DNA of 64,000 bases from Fasciolopsis buskii (lineage: Eukaryota > Platyhelminthes > Trematoda > Plagiorchiida > Fasciolidae), in NCBI GenBank assembly GCA_008360955.1, contig LUCM01001791.1, positions 49,506-113,505 of the forward strand, read 5' to 3'. The notes beneath the pieces are model-generated. The model was not told the origin of the DNA. It saw nothing but the letters and a program-made list of their open reading frames with translations, and ran no database searches. The translations under genes and the position numbers were made by a program. Shown one piece after another: positions 49,001-62,114 of this stretch; the first letter of the stretch is position 1, and the number at the start of each line of letters is the position of its first letter.

Positions 49001-50300
49001 AGCGGAGGGTGGGCCAATGGAAGCACCCCATCGCTGGGGTTGGTGGGTGTGGACGGAACAACACGAACAAGGTGGCCACTTTGGCCACTTCACTTGAAAT
49101 TATATAGGGAGAGCAGGGCGGGATACATAAAGGAGAGGTAGGACGGTAAGGAGGTAGGTCGGGAAGAAAATGGGGGTGGTAGGAACGGCAATTAATGTGG
49201 AGTGGGAGAATTTATTGTGCGTGAGAAAAACACTGGTAAGTGCATATGCCAGTAGATTTTTCATGTAGTCTATACGGCTATCAGTTTGGAAGTAAATTTC
49301 GTTCCACCCTATGTTGGGTGGCCCTGAGTGACATGGTGTAACGGCTAGATGTAGCGGGACGGAATGGTGCCCGACACTATGCGTGAAAGGTGGGCCAAAT
49401 GTTTTCCTGTGTACAGGAAACCGGTTTATTTGGTAAAAATATATCAGACACTGAGCCAGACATTTCGGCTTATCTCTAAATGGACTTGCACAGTGGCCAC
49501 TTAGACGCAGTTGGCATCTGTGGCACTCCTATCCACGGTAACCCTGGGAAGTACTGAGTGGGTTGGGAGCTGGGAGTAAGGGGAGCGCTAAGGCTAGTTC
49601 TACGGTTAACGGAAATCATGAGCGGGCTGAATACCGTAACCATTCAGGTCACATTATTTGCAGAATTTTGCGGCGACATTGAAGGAGGGATTTTCAAGGA
49701 ATGCAGTGGCGTTTTATCCGGCGCCATCCTGGTAGTTTTGTAGAGGATATCAGCAGAGACAATTTTCTGCCTTCTGTTGAACGCACGGGCAAATTTTTCG
49801 TCTCAGGAATTTCATCAGAACCAGAAAGGAATTATGCTTGATCATTTCTCTTGGTCTCACACAACGGCTAGGGTAATGACCCACGTCGCATGCGTTCACT
49901 GTGGTTAGTTTAGCCTTTAGAAGTTTGCGGCCTGGGGCCTTAAATAATATAGCAATCTTGGAGTTCTGGACGCGCCCAACGGACTCGGACAACACTGAAC
50001 CAACGAGTCGTCTGGTCATAGCAAGATCATGCAAGACGGAACTGACGATAGCTAATTAAGATGGGAGAGTGAGCAAGCTTGGCGATGACTGCCTCAGTCG
50101 ATTTTAGCTGGGTAACAAGACTGGCCAGTTGTTTCTCAAAGACATTTACTTGTTTCTGTAAATGCATCAAGCAGCATGAAAAAGCAGTTGGTTGTTTTCG
50201 ATTTTGTCAGGGATCGTGGCCTTCCGATTCTCCTGAAAGTGGGTTTCACAGACCCGGCATTCGGCATAGTGTCGAAAAGCCTCGGAAGGTAAGCATATTA
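46088..50300 (-). mobile_element. CR1-like LINE B, most complete copy (ORF1 and ORF2)
   Basis: ORF1 on the minus strand: a coiled-coil stretch HLQKQVNVFEKQLASLVTQL (about 50165-50105) and a Cys/His knuckle ECHRCQLRLSGHCASPF..KPKC (about 49535-49460). ORF2: FDFILISETWLSGH (about 48575), VGCVYCPPGSCQNDF, WTHQVTDPARDRYVLGLTF (endonuclease), DRLNCRLAKLGQEL linker, NPADYRLINH and SGVIQGSILGLLRFL (RT). The catalytic box is FAVD instead of FADD (46805-46794). The end, 46564-46088, is a 158-codon stretch with CSTKAAKANNIMGPLHRTLN and LWLRRIRGNLV. Frameshifts and the mutated box make it inactive. Confidence 0.85.
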
Positions 50301-50689
50301 TCGTGTAACCCTCGTCGTCTTAGGTTCAAATAATGCGTTGCAACGGTTGACACGTAAGGGAAAATGCAGCGAATAATGATAGAGGACAGGCAGTATTATG
50401 TGACAAATTTTTAACCGCTGGATGATCCAGAACTTTTTATATAATTTATGGCTCCACTTAGTTGCGTTTAGTATTACGTCAAGGACTTGTGCTGAATTGA
50501 GTAGGTATGTCAGCAAATTTGAATTTTGTATAGAGAAGCTAATTCGGGATAATTTCTGTGTACAAGCCAGAGACAGGGGGCAAAGCCGAACCGGAAAAAG
50601 AATGTGCGAACAGAATTTGCTGTACTAGATATGGTATACTTGGGGTCACTGCGTGCTAATAATCAAAGGTGGAGTTGAAAGGGAAAAGT

Positions 50690-53150
50690 TTGGTCAGTAA
50701 ACGTGAGCAGCTAATAAACGGCTCTGGAGTAATGCAGCCTCTGTATCTAGGAAAAAGATCTCTAAATTAAAGTAATGTGCATAGCCATCCCTCAGGCTCT
50801 GTATTGAATAAGAGGAACGCTTAAACCGGGAAACATGAATCCGAGCACTGACATTGCACAGTCTGTTTTGCTTCTTGCATCTTGCACACTGAGGACCAAA
50901 GTACTCGACCAAAGTATCGATGAACGGCTACAATTTAAGGATCATTCTGCATTTCGGAAGTGAGGCTACCAGCTTTCTTCCCATGTACAGCCTGCACCCC
51001 CAACAATGCATTCGAATTTTGATCGCTTGTTTTTGCGTCACTTTCTCGCGCAAGATCTAAAATCGGTTTCAGATGATGTTCAGCACTTCTGTTTTACTCG
51101 CGTGTTTCTCTGTTGCAAATGTATACTGCGTAAACAAATCAACAACGTGATGTCCAGCTGGGAGTATGACCGTGCGTTTCGTGTCAAAGTTTAATTTCCG
51201 GTTAGTCGGTCTAGTGTGCAATCGTAAAAACCTTCGACGAGGTTGGGGTTCAACCTGCTTCAGCTTCCAATGACTGGTACAGACTCTTTGCTATTCACGT
51301 CCCGTAGTACGCACCGAAATTCCCGGATTGCAGCATTCAGATGAAGTCGCACTCTATGAGCCACAGCTCTTCTGAAATCATAACGCCGATGCGTAAGAAG
51401 CCAAAATGCCGGACGTCTTTCATCACCAGCAGCCGCCCTCTAAACCTAGTCGACCAAAACAGCTCCCAGAGAAAACAGGTTCACGGCAAGTACCTGTTGA
51501 GAATAAATGGAAAAGAGAACAGCAGAGCACAAATAGCTGTCATTACGCCAACCTTGGCCTACGGCCCGGACTCCAGCTGGTTGCCGAGATTGCTCATAAG
51601 CCAGTGCATCTCAGGAAGGCTAAATATATCTGGGCCGCAAGTCCATGTTTCTGGCGGTTACAGGTTTTTCGTCTCTCGGAGGAATAAGCCGACTGGACTG
51701 CTGGTTAGTTGGCACGCCTCCACCTTTCAAGGCTTGTTCCATAGTATTTATTATTTGGCCTGTTTGCGACAAACTTACTAAATGGCTCTTTACATTGTGG
51801 ATGTAGTGTAATAAGATGGCTGAATCCGTCTAAAGCGCCACCATACGTTTAAAGAATATGAAACATCTCTCGGACTGCAGCCTTTACTTAAAAGCTGCTG
51901 CACTTAACTCCGAACATCGGGTCGATACAGACTCGATAGATGCGGCTTGAGCCCTGGCCAACAATATTTTTGTCGTTTTAAATCCCATCTACTCCGATCC
52001 ACCGACCACAAACTACGGTACCCCAATCCAGTTCAGCTGCATCTGAAAACGACTGTGATTCTCTTTTTGCTGCGGGCTCTTCCAGAACATGCATGGTGAA
52101 AACTTTAACCTTCCCGGTTCTATAATACTAGTCGGAAACTCTTGACACGGCACGTAATCTTCAAGATCAATTAAGCAGTTTTGACCAATTTTATTCCCGC
52201 ATGGACAATGTAGCGACATCTTTCCGGAAAAGGGTTTTTGAGACCCTGTGGTCACTTAAAATCCAAATCTTAAGGTCGAAAACAACCTTTTCTAGCCGTT
52301 CCATCAACCTCACTGCGCATCTTTCGGCCATGCTCTCATTACTGAGCGACCCATGGTAGTCGTCACCATAAAAGTTGTTAGTAGCGTTATCCACTACTGT
52401 CCATTCAGTTGGTTTCTCCTGTATTTCCGATTTCTCTTGCATTGCGTAATTTGGTCAAAGTGGCAAGGATACTGCACTAGATAGGTGAGACATCATCCTG
52501 TACGTCAATACCGGTCCGCTCGTCGTTCTCAACCCAGCACGAGAAACGCACCGCACTTCTATCATTTTCAGGCACCTTTAATTGCAAGAACATTTCTCCT
52601 ATGTCAGCAGATATTGCAACTTTACTTAGTACAGCGCGACACAGGGCCACTGTCAATGATGTGTTGGACCCTCAGAAACCAGGACAACCTTATTTAGTTT
52701 TTGGTTGTGAATCATTGCTTTGAGAATTTCTCGTCCAACAATCTGCTTTTTTGGGGGACAGATCAAACTACAAGATGTTGATACACGCAACATATTCCTT
52801 CTTCCACGGTGAACACTGTCACTCTTTCTACGCATCCAGGGGTCTCGCAGTACACCATCGCCCCTGAATATTGCCTGTCACAGGAAAATGGTTTTTCCAA
52901 GTTTAATAATCCTTAAAGCACGTATGCGCTGCTGCTCACCCCGCGCTTGGTCCGCGAAAACCAAGGGACTGCCAACTGAAAACGACGCGATTCGCACTGG
53001 CTCCAATACCATAAGGTCTTCTATAAATATTTTGCAGCGATCACATACCAGATCACGAAATTCATGATTGTGTTGCTGGTTTAACTGTTCTTTCGAAGTT
53101 TCCGGCGTCGAAATGACACAGCTAAGAAAGCCATTTCGCCCGAATACCAT
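50690..53150 (-). mobile_element. BEL/Pao LTR retrotransposon relic, RT to integrase
   Basis: Minus strand: NQKLNKVVLVSEGP (about 52690), ISADIGEMFLQLKVPENDRS (about 52615) and YGDDYHGSLSNESMAERCAV (52370-52310) are RT blocks typical of BEL/Pao, with both catalytic Asp regions kept (ADI, YGDD). Further down are DRKTWTCGPDILSLPEM-like text (about 51640), VILPAGHHVVDLFTQ and VLNIIRNRFWILR-like blocks (about 51180-51060), and VEYFGPQCARCKKQ (50909). These follow the order RNase H to integrase zinc region. Reading frames shift often. The integrase core is cut off close to LINE B, suggesting that LINE B or a deletion ended it. Confidence 0.75.
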
Positions 53151-53199
53151 ATGGCATTCACTCTAGTGACATGCTTAGATTCCCCGGTGGTGCGCGCAA

Positions 53200-56100
53200 C
53201 TTACAGACAGCCGTGAACTAAAATTCTAATTTGTGTTTTAGCCTCATTTATTCCAGTGTAAGCTTATATCGGGCCAATTAAAAGCTGATTACGGGTACCA
53301 ACGGCGTCATGTTTGGTGCTTTTAGCGAATTGATAATTATTGCGGTAAAGATCAAAAAGAAAAGCGAGGTTTAGTTTTACACAACGAAATCACGGTTGCT
53401 CAAGGCCGAGAAGCTTGTCTCTTGATCTTTAGCTTAGGCTTGAAGGGAATGAAGGAGGCTTCTAGTAAATGCCATCGCACATTCATGATCACGACCTAAT
53501 AAATCTTACGCTTTTTTTGTGAAGGTATTAGGGCGATATTTCAAATGGGTCCTAGCCTGAGATTTGAAGTCGATTAGCCTGCCATTTTGCATGCTGAATG
53601 ATCTTGGGTTAGTTGTCGTTTTTTTCATAGCCACGACGGATTGACTGTGGGCTTCGTTATGGAAACTATGCATACTAGAGCCCCGCATACATGGCTCTGT
53701 GGCACAGAAATAGGCATGGCATTTACGGCGAGGGTGCCCAAGGAAGCGTGGAATTTGTGGTATCGGGGAACTTTGTTAAAGAAGAGCTTCAGAAGTTACT
53801 TGGTTCACCAATTATCAAATTACTTTTTATCTTCATTCACAAGCACATTTAAATTTGCCGTCAGCAAACAATGACGTGACTAATAACCTTAGATACATCA
53901 CTAATATGCAGCAGGAATTGGAGATCAGGGAAGCAACTCTGGATGACCCCGCTGGTTGTAGCCCGGCGCTGGAAAAACATTCGCCGTTTCCAGTGACAAA
54001 AAAGATCAGAAAGGCAAGATGATAACAACAATAGAAATAGATTTGTCATTTCATGTGACCCAGTTTTGACCAGAGGTGAGCGGTGGGAAACAGTCAAGAG
54101 CTTTTGGATCTCTTAAAAGAATATGACCATTGACCGGCCGATACCGGGGGCCTATGTGACTAGGTTTTAGAGATAAAAGCGACGACTAGGGCAGGATTTA
54201 CTCCTTAGGAAGACGTGTTGGAAGGATTGGTAAGATTTTGAAAGTTTATGAAGTTTACTAGTTTTGCCTTAGCAACTTTATCCGTAGGCACGGATATACG
54301 TGGGATGTGGCTAATAGAAGAATAGTACCGAGGATCGTGCAAAGGATCTTTTTTGTAGAGTGGGACCATAATGATGTCATTCTTTGTATTGGGAAATGAC
54401 TTGGGACAAGAGCAGGGAGAAAGGCCTTGCGGGGAACACAGGAAGGCCTGGAGCAACGTAGCAAGATAGGGCCGGTGGTATACCTTCAGGTCTAAGCCTG
54501 CAGGTTGGCTCGGAGAAATGCCTCGCTACCCTGATATCAGCAACGTTGAATGAGATGGAAAGAAACCTATCCGACGAAAGAATGGGGTGGTTTTCAGAGA
54601 GTGGCAAGTTTTCGATGAGGAATAGAAGAGACTTATGTAGCAAGTGCTTCCGAAATGTCTAGAGTGAATTTTATGGACAAGGTGTTGAGGATGACTAAAC
54701 TCGGAGTAGCTAACGAAATCGATCGCAAATGAGCTTTGAAAATGGAGGAAATGTTGTGAATTCAGTCAAGCAATCCCAATGTTGGCCCTGCTTTTTGAAC
54801 TCTCGGATTTAGTTAGATCTTCATGTGGCAAGTTTTGGGCCATTTATTTGAACATTTTCTGGGCCCCAGGAATTTTCAGCTGGAACTGACATGACCTACT
54901 AAGATTTTCCGGTTTAATTTCGGTGTTCCGGGTTTGCAAAGTGTTAGCTGTAAATAAAAGTTTAGCGAGAAGATCGTCTTCCGCGTTCTTTTGGTCAGGC
55001 TAAAAATAAGCTGGATCAGTGAAGGGTCAACAGAGAGTCAGAAATGTCGATCCATGGAGTCGATATATGGGAAGGGGAGGTAATATGGCCCGCAAGTATT
55101 GATGAAGATGGTTTATCGCGAAAACGGAAGCTAGATGTGATTATCTCATGGACACTTATAATATTATTTGCATATTTCTCGGAAAGTTCGAGAGGCATGC
55201 CTGGTTGCGTGATCAAGTGTTACAGGGGTATTGCAAGTTGCCTTGTACAAGCTGATAAAAGTTTGGGTACTAAATAAGAGGACATAGCAAAACTTTCATA
55301 TCAAGAGGAACAAAGTTTTTAAACGCACCAACGATGCGTTTCGCAGGGGGGCCTTAGTACTCCGGCCTTAGCATGGGGGCTGCCGTGCGTAAAAATGGTC
55401 TAATAATTTATGAGGCCGTGTGGGCATCTCCGCACGCTGAGTTAACCTTTCAGCAATCGCCCTGAGGACAAGGTTCTTCAGGGATGGTGGAGTGTGTAAA
55501 GAAGGCCAACAAATTTCGAGGGTACTAGTCCCTCGCAATTGTCATGGGGCCGGAGAAAAGAATGGCTAAGTAAGAGAATGCTTGCGTGACATCAGAGATA
55601 TCAGAACTGTTCGCACTTGGGAGTCCTTGTATATAACCTGTGCGAATTAGGAACTCATGAAGTTAAATGTGAAGCCGTAAGAATCAAGGATGGAATCGAG
55701 GAATGTGCGGTGAACGATGGAAGCCTTTTGAGCTTGCTTTACATGGACTTCCTCTGCCACTTCATTTATTGGTTAGATAGAAATTGTAGCCTGTCAAAGA
55801 AAGCAAAGAAGCAATGCTGTGATCAGCCAGCGAAGCTTTTGAAATCCAATGATACAATAAAGTTTTTGGCTGCTCGCAGTCAAGGCTCTGTTTTTTTACG
55901 AGTTAAGGAGCTGAATTTTGGGAAGAGTAGGAAAACTTTGCCACAAATCTTCAGGTCGTGCGCCGTCGAGACAGTGAGTCCAGTAGGAGCCGAATGGTCC
56001 CCAGATGCATCACGGCTTCCAAAAGTGTACAGCTATGATGGCGGAGTAAATACATTTCGAGTTCAGTGCACCGGCCGGCGAGGGACTAATTATGTTAGAA

Positions 56101-57200
56101 GATTTTGGGATAAAAATGTAGGGTGCTGGGAGACGTCTGTGGGTTAATTAACTAGATTTTAAAGATTCCGGGTGTCGTTTGGGTGGGGCGATGCAAGATA
56201 GTCCATTGGTAACATTGTCACTGCGGCAATTTCAATCTGTGGGAATGGTGAGGGAGCTTTGAATACTGCTCAAAAAGCCGGTTTTTCGGATAGAGGTGGT
56301 TTTGGTCGAAGCGTTGGGGCATCAAAGTACAAAAACGGTATGTGAGTGGCAAGAATGCATATGAATAAGTTTGCTTTGAAGGTTGGTCGGAGTAGAATTT
56401 TTGTAACGGGCTCCAAAGGTTGAAGGGCGTTTATGTCATAGTTATAGTCAGCAAGTGGGTTACAGGAGGATGACGGAGGTGAGATTACAGTAGACAAGGC
56501 ACTGGGGTGATTGCAGTTGACGGTCGGTTGGCAGCCGTATGGTTGAGGGCCGTCCAACTTAGCAGATCTTATGCCGGGTTGACTTCATTGAGCCCAATGC
56601 CCCGAGGGTGTCAGACAATTCTGGCACAAAGGTACGTTCCATAGACAGATTATCCGGGTGGCTGTTTACGTGCGGTGTATCGTGGTTAATCTAAGGGGCG
56701 ATTGAAATGCGCCGCCTAAAGGTTTAGACTGCTATAGGCTGCGTGTCGCTCTGCTGTTTGGGAGCAGGACGGGGAAATGCTAAGGGGCAAATGTTGGATT
56801 AAGCCTCGGCCAGACTCCTGGGGTTACTGGTATATCCGGGCATTGGCAAGATGGTGATTACTTGCGCGATCACACAGTCCCTGCAGATAGTTCGGAATAA
56901 TAAGGTTTCCAAATTCAGATAAGCACAAAGGGTGGCTGGGTGGGCTAAATGGAGCGAGCTCCACCCAACTCTGCCGGTATTGGCTGAGAAAAACGGATAT
57001 GAAGCCTCTGGCTTACTGGTTTCGCAGGGGGTATAAGTAGAAGAACGTGCCTCGCGCATTTGCCAGCTTATCTTCAAATGAACTAATAGGAGTGTTGTAA
57101 GGTGTAGGGGTTGGATAGGAAGCTGAGCAACGTAAGTATAAAACATGTCGCTTAAACGGACTGACTTTGGGTTTAGGTGTAGAGGTGCACTGAGCAACCA
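53200..57200 (-). mobile_element. CR1-like LINE C, degraded
   Basis: Minus strand: an ORF1-like region 57200-56270 (132-codon and Ser/Pro-rich ORFs). An endonuclease remnant follows at about 56150-55620 (weak: GYNFYLTN, SGRG). The linker is YKATCNTPVTLDH (about 55240). RT from 54550: ADIRVARHFSEP, RPEGIPPAL, then RYYSSISHI and SGVIQSCFPDLQFLLHISDV at about 53990-53930. The catalytic box is FADG at 53868-53857. A thumb region with LGTLAVNAMPISV follows. The 3' end abuts the BEL/Pao RT near 53.2 kb. Inactive. Confidence 0.7.
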
Positions 57201-57700
57201 CCGTCTACAAGCAGGTCTTGGTAGTGATTGCTGAGTCCAAGATTGTGCAGTAGGTGTGGTGGTTGGGCTTATTGCGTTGAATAGGGATGTTTTTAGGGCT
57301 TTGACAGCAGGCCCCGAGGTTAATCCGTTAGGATGACCTTGTGCTGGCAGCTTACTATTCTGATGAGGGATGCTCAGGGTAGCCGAATTCTTTTCATCTT
57401 GGGAACTTGCAGTAGACTTTCTTCAGCTTAGTATCCCCCGCTGGAATAGATTTTCATCGGTGGAGATTTTGATAGTTTTTGCTGCGTGCAGTTGGCAACG
57501 GTGGCCTTGTCGCCTATAAATCCCTTGGCTTTCATTTCATCATGAGACTGGAACTGAATTGAACTTCATGGTCAAGGTTGCCAAAATCGTGCAGCACAGT
57601 AGGACGGTTCGCTGAGAGGAAACCGAGATAATTTCTTTTTGCAGATCATTCCTCTGCATGTCATGCCATTATACCCCAAGAATACGTGCTGGAATTAGGG

Positions 57701-59760
57701 ATGCAGCCAATGGACATTGATCTCCCCTTGGTTCCCGGTGGAAGCAGTTCCTGCCACCTATCGCTCATCCAATTCCGGTGTACGAATTAGTTCGAATGTC
57801 TTGTCTGGAAACAACTCAGCTTTCAGTCCAAATACTCTGCGTTTTTCTGCTGACCATTCTGTTCTTGCCATTCATTACCTGGTTATTACCACTACTCTGA
57901 GGTGTGGTAGTAGCAGTATTACTCACAGTGACAGTAGCGGTGAATCTGACTAACTGCATGGATCTCAGTTTACTAGTCCCGGCAACACAGCTACTGTCCC
58001 TAGTTTTGTCGTAATGTCGACATCCACGAATTCAGATTCACCTCCTCCGGATTGCGGGTCATTTGCGCATTCGAGTTCAATTTCCAGCAGAACATGTCTA
58101 ATTTGGTCGCTTCAACTGCACAAAGCGAACGGACAGAAACAAGTCGAGCAAGCAGCAACAGCAAGTCGCCTCGTATGTACTTCGGAGCGGCACTGACGAC
58201 ATTCACTGGAAGCTATGAACTTGGTGCCTAAGCATCGTGAACTGTGCAATGTATTACCATTTTTGGATGGACGATAAATCCACACGCACCGCGTAGTTTT
58301 GGCAGCTTGTTCGGCTTACTTTCGGGCCATGTTCACCGGTGAAATTGCTGAGTTCCGTTGGACAGAAATCACTCTGTACGATCTGCATAGAGAGGCCGTT
58401 GAAAATTTGATCGATATTTGTGACACAAGCCAGATTACTGTTGAGGAGCACAATGTGCAAAATTTGCCCTCGGTTGCCTGTCTTTTTCAATTAACCGAAG
58501 TTCAGAGAGTCTAGTGCGAGTTTCTCAAGCGGCAGTTAGATCCACCCAACTGTTTGGGGATGCGTGCATTCGCTGATACACATGCGTGTCGTGGCCTTCT
58601 TTGTGTTACAAAGGAGTTCACACGGCTCATTTTTTCGGAAGTCGTTGAATCCGAGGAACTCCCTCTTCTTCAATTCAATCAGGTGGTGGACATTCTTAAT
58701 CTGGATGAGTTGAATGTGCATTCGGAAGAGCAGTTCTACCGAGACGCAATGTGTTGGGTTCATCATAATCTTTCACATCGACGAAGTCATTCGGCGTACC
58801 CGATGCAACACATTCGTTTACCACCGATCTCACCAAAATTCCTTGTGGGCACAGTGGGTGCCGATTTACTGATCCGATCAGACGAACGTTGTCGTGACTT
58901 GGTTGAGGAAGCAAATATCTATCTTTCAGTGCCTCAGGAACGCCCTCTGATGCAGGGACGACGTAGGAAACCATGTGAGCCCGCTCAATCTTGCGATTGG
59001 CTGTTTACCGTCGGCGGTTGGTTTTCCGGTAATGCTGTTGCGTCAGCGGAGCAATAAGACCCGCGTACACACGAATGGCACTTGGTCGCGCCGATGCATA
59101 AACGGCGCTGTGGTGAATGACTTGCTCTATGCTGCCGGTGGGCACGACGGACACGGATACTTGAATTCAGTCGAAAGATAGGATCCATATACCAATGAAT
59201 GGTCGTCCAATGTCGCTCTCACCATTACTTGCCGCGTTGAATGGATTCAGGTATGCAAATGGTGGCCAGGGTGGGGTCTCCTGGCACAATTTTGTCGAAC
59301 GGTATGACCCCGTGGTAGATAAATGCACCAGGGTAGCCAGTGTGGTCTTGTTTTCCAGGTGTCGGCTTTGCTGTGCTCAACGGCCACTTGTATGCAGTCG
59401 GTGGCTTAGAGGGACAGCGGCCTCTGCCCTATTGCCCCGTGTAGTTACTTGGCATCGAATGTCCTTTACGGGCGCTAGACGAAGACATTTAGGCCTGGCC
59501 TTGTACAATGGACTGATTTACGCCGTCGGTGGCCGCGGTGAAGTAACTGACTCATCCTTGGCCGATTGTTTAGACCCAATAACTTATACCTGGTCTCCGG
59601 TCATGTCGATGACACTTAGAAGAAGTGGGGTTGGACTTACTGTAGTCAATAATCGATTGATTGCTATCGGTGGTTTTGACGGAGCCACGTACTTGAAAAC
59701 AGATGAATTTTACGATCCAGATGCTAACTGCTGACTTCTCGGAGGTTGTAATTAGGGTAT
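57701..59760 (+). pseudogene. KLHL20: KLHL20 (diablo-type) kelch gene, intronless pseudogene
   Basis: A full-length colinear but broken match to the BTB-BACK-kelch adaptor KLHL20, which in other animals recruits substrates to a Cullin-3 ubiquitin ligase. Order: a Ser/Thr-rich N-terminus from an ATG at 57701; BTB ([27 protein letters not shown]); BACK ([50 protein letters not shown]); and kelch blades from 58985 ([56 protein letters not shown]). In-frame stops stand at 58274, 58512, 59055 and 59179; frameshifts and a small blade deletion occur after 59095. No intron interrupts it, so a retrocopy is likely, though the fluke parent gene could be intron-poor. Confidence 0.85.
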
Positions 59761-59769
59761 TGTTTTGTA

Positions 59770-62100
59770 GAGGTTTTTCCCGGAGACTGGATCAGAGGCA
59801 ATAGTTGGTCACGCTACATGCGATCAGTATGATAATTTGGATCAGCGCCAGTGGTGGGATGTCGAGTGCAGTGAAGACAATAGCGTTTTTAGCGTTGCCA
59901 ATGCCTTTGTGGGATGCTTCAGCCACGGAGTCAAAATACCGCCCTGTCACAGCGAGATAGCTTGTGGTGGTTTCCATGGGTCAATGAGGCTAGCTAGTGG
60001 GGGCCGTTTCGTTGACAAATATATGATGCATTGGGCATTATCTTCTAAGGTACACAGCCCATCGGAGACTTGTGGGGTTATGACAACTGATACACAGATG
60101 TGTTTTCTGCCCGATTCTAGTGCAACAATTGAATAAGCCCAGCAATTTTCAGAACAGAGACGAAATGAGACAACAATCGGGTGGGAGAACGTATTGTACA
60201 TATCATGGCGCCGACGCAGCACCGATACAACAATTCGCGGGATTGCAAATCACAGGAGCGCCCAGCGGTGGAGGCGATTCAAAAGCAAGGGCTCTCAAAA
60301 ATTACGGCATTGGCGGAGACGTACAGATCTTGTGTGAGGTAAAGCAAACGCTGCCGAACAAATGTCATAAGGTTCATATCAAACATCAAAAACGATACCA
60401 GCAAAAATGATAACCGAATATAAAAGACTTTGTTTGAAAATCGGTGTTATTTCGGCTTTATCAAACGTGTCAATAGGGGAGACTGCGCATGGGTTAGCGG
60501 GAACTGGAGTTTTTAATTCCTTGCTGAACGCAGCAGTATGGCGCTTAAGTCTCTCTGGCTCTGCCGTAGAAGGTATACGTGGAGCTTGTAGTAAGTCTGT
60601 GACAAAATTTCTAAGAAGCACTATGTAATTTGGCTAAATTCAAGGAAAGTTTGCATGGAAACCTGTTGAAAAGAGTGGATGAAAGTAAACAGACAGGCCA
60701 ACAGGTAGGGTTATTCTTAAAAACAAGCAGGCGGAATTACAGAATTTATGCATAATGCAGAAGCGTTTTAGTCAAGGTCAGTTCAGAGTGGGAAATGTGG
60801 CAATCTTGGTTAAGACAAATTACTGGCAAACTGGTCAACTGAAGTCCAAGTGAAAATTTGGTAGTCCGAAAAATTTTGAAAATTTGTCTAACTGCGAAAA
60901 AGGATTTAACCATGCTAAGGAAGACTGAATACCACCTTAGCCGACTAAAAAACAACGATGTCAGCCTTCTTCAAAAAACGCAGCGCGGCTACTGACATTA
61001 GTAGGCGCCGTATATTCCTGTATAATATTTCATGGGGATACTTTCCTATGGAACTCAGACTGAGCAGTGGGGAGATATCAGTGATAGTTGGCGATCAAAA
61101 TTTGGGATTTTCCGTCCACACGCAGTCTTTTGCGTCACGAAATACAATTTGTTGTGATGATTGCCCTGTTGGTTTAATTAGCTCATCATTTATCCCAACG
61201 CGTCTTTAGAGATTTCAGTATTAGAGTGCGCGAACTCACGAGTTGCTTTCAAGCGCACGATGGATCGAGATAGTTTGCACCACGGACGGGTTTTGAAGTT
61301 TTGTATTCCTTAATAATTTCCGGTAACCCTGTTTAATGGAACGCAAGTGGCTTTTGTTTGTCTAGTCATTGTTGTTAAAGGAAAACTGGTGATAAAGGCT
61401 AAAGGTCAGATCCCATCCACGGAGTAAACCATCTAGATCTGTTAGAATACTCGATTGTCATGCGGATCAGGGAAAACACAAGTCAGCGCAGCCACACCTT
61501 GTCCGCTTTTCCAAGTAGGTTTACTTGACCAGAAATCTAGTGGAATTAGCAAGGAAATATATCAACACTCACCACGACAATGCGGACAAATGGTTTTAAT
61601 TCCCAGTCATTTAGTATAATTATTGTTATATCAAATATTATCACTGACCACCTCAAATGCTGCTGCAAGCAGCGAATTTTGAAGCACTAAGCACTTAAAT
61701 TTTAATGGCTATTCTAATATTAAATCCAGGCGTACCGTGGCCTCCAGTGTTGCTGTATACACAAAGGTATTCACGGGTGCAAAAACAATTTTGAGATAAA
61801 CCTATATGTCTGTGCGTATTCGTATATGTATGTGCATGGGCTTTAATATGATGTAAGTCTTTTTCTACCAACCGTAACATCCAATGTACACAGAATTTAC
61901 ACATGCACTTTTCCAGCAAACGCTAGGCAGAATGATGTCTACAGATAAGCATAATGATGCACGTTCTTTGAACATTTTTGATCATGGGACCCAAGGCGTT
62001 TCGTGTAAGGCGTATCTCACTACAGGTGGCACCATAGTAACGGCATTATCTCATTCGTATTGCAAAATGATGCAGGATAAATAAATCCGTGTATTTCTCT
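59770..62100. other. No recognisable gene
   Basis: Short ORFs of both strands (60120-60410 plus, 60379-60621 minus, 60407-60628 plus, 61884-62084 plus) show no motif I can assign. Confidence 0.35.
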
Positions 62101-62114
62101 TCTGTCTGTCTAAG

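Noticed and set aside
49558..49743. Plus-strand ORF near LINE B ORF1
   Set aside because: It is antisense to the LINE B ORF1 region, whose knuckle lies on the minus strand next to it.
51341..51781. 146-codon plus-strand ORF
   Set aside because: It is the complement of the BEL/Pao RNase H-integrase region on the minus strand.
55617..56147. 176-codon plus-strand ORF
   Set aside because: It lies antisense to the LINE C endonuclease region, and its translation has no family resemblance.
58254..59734. Active multi-exon kelch gene
   Set aside because: In-frame stops at 58274, 58512, 59055 and 59179 are not removed by any plausible splice sites, and the homology runs on without gaps across them.
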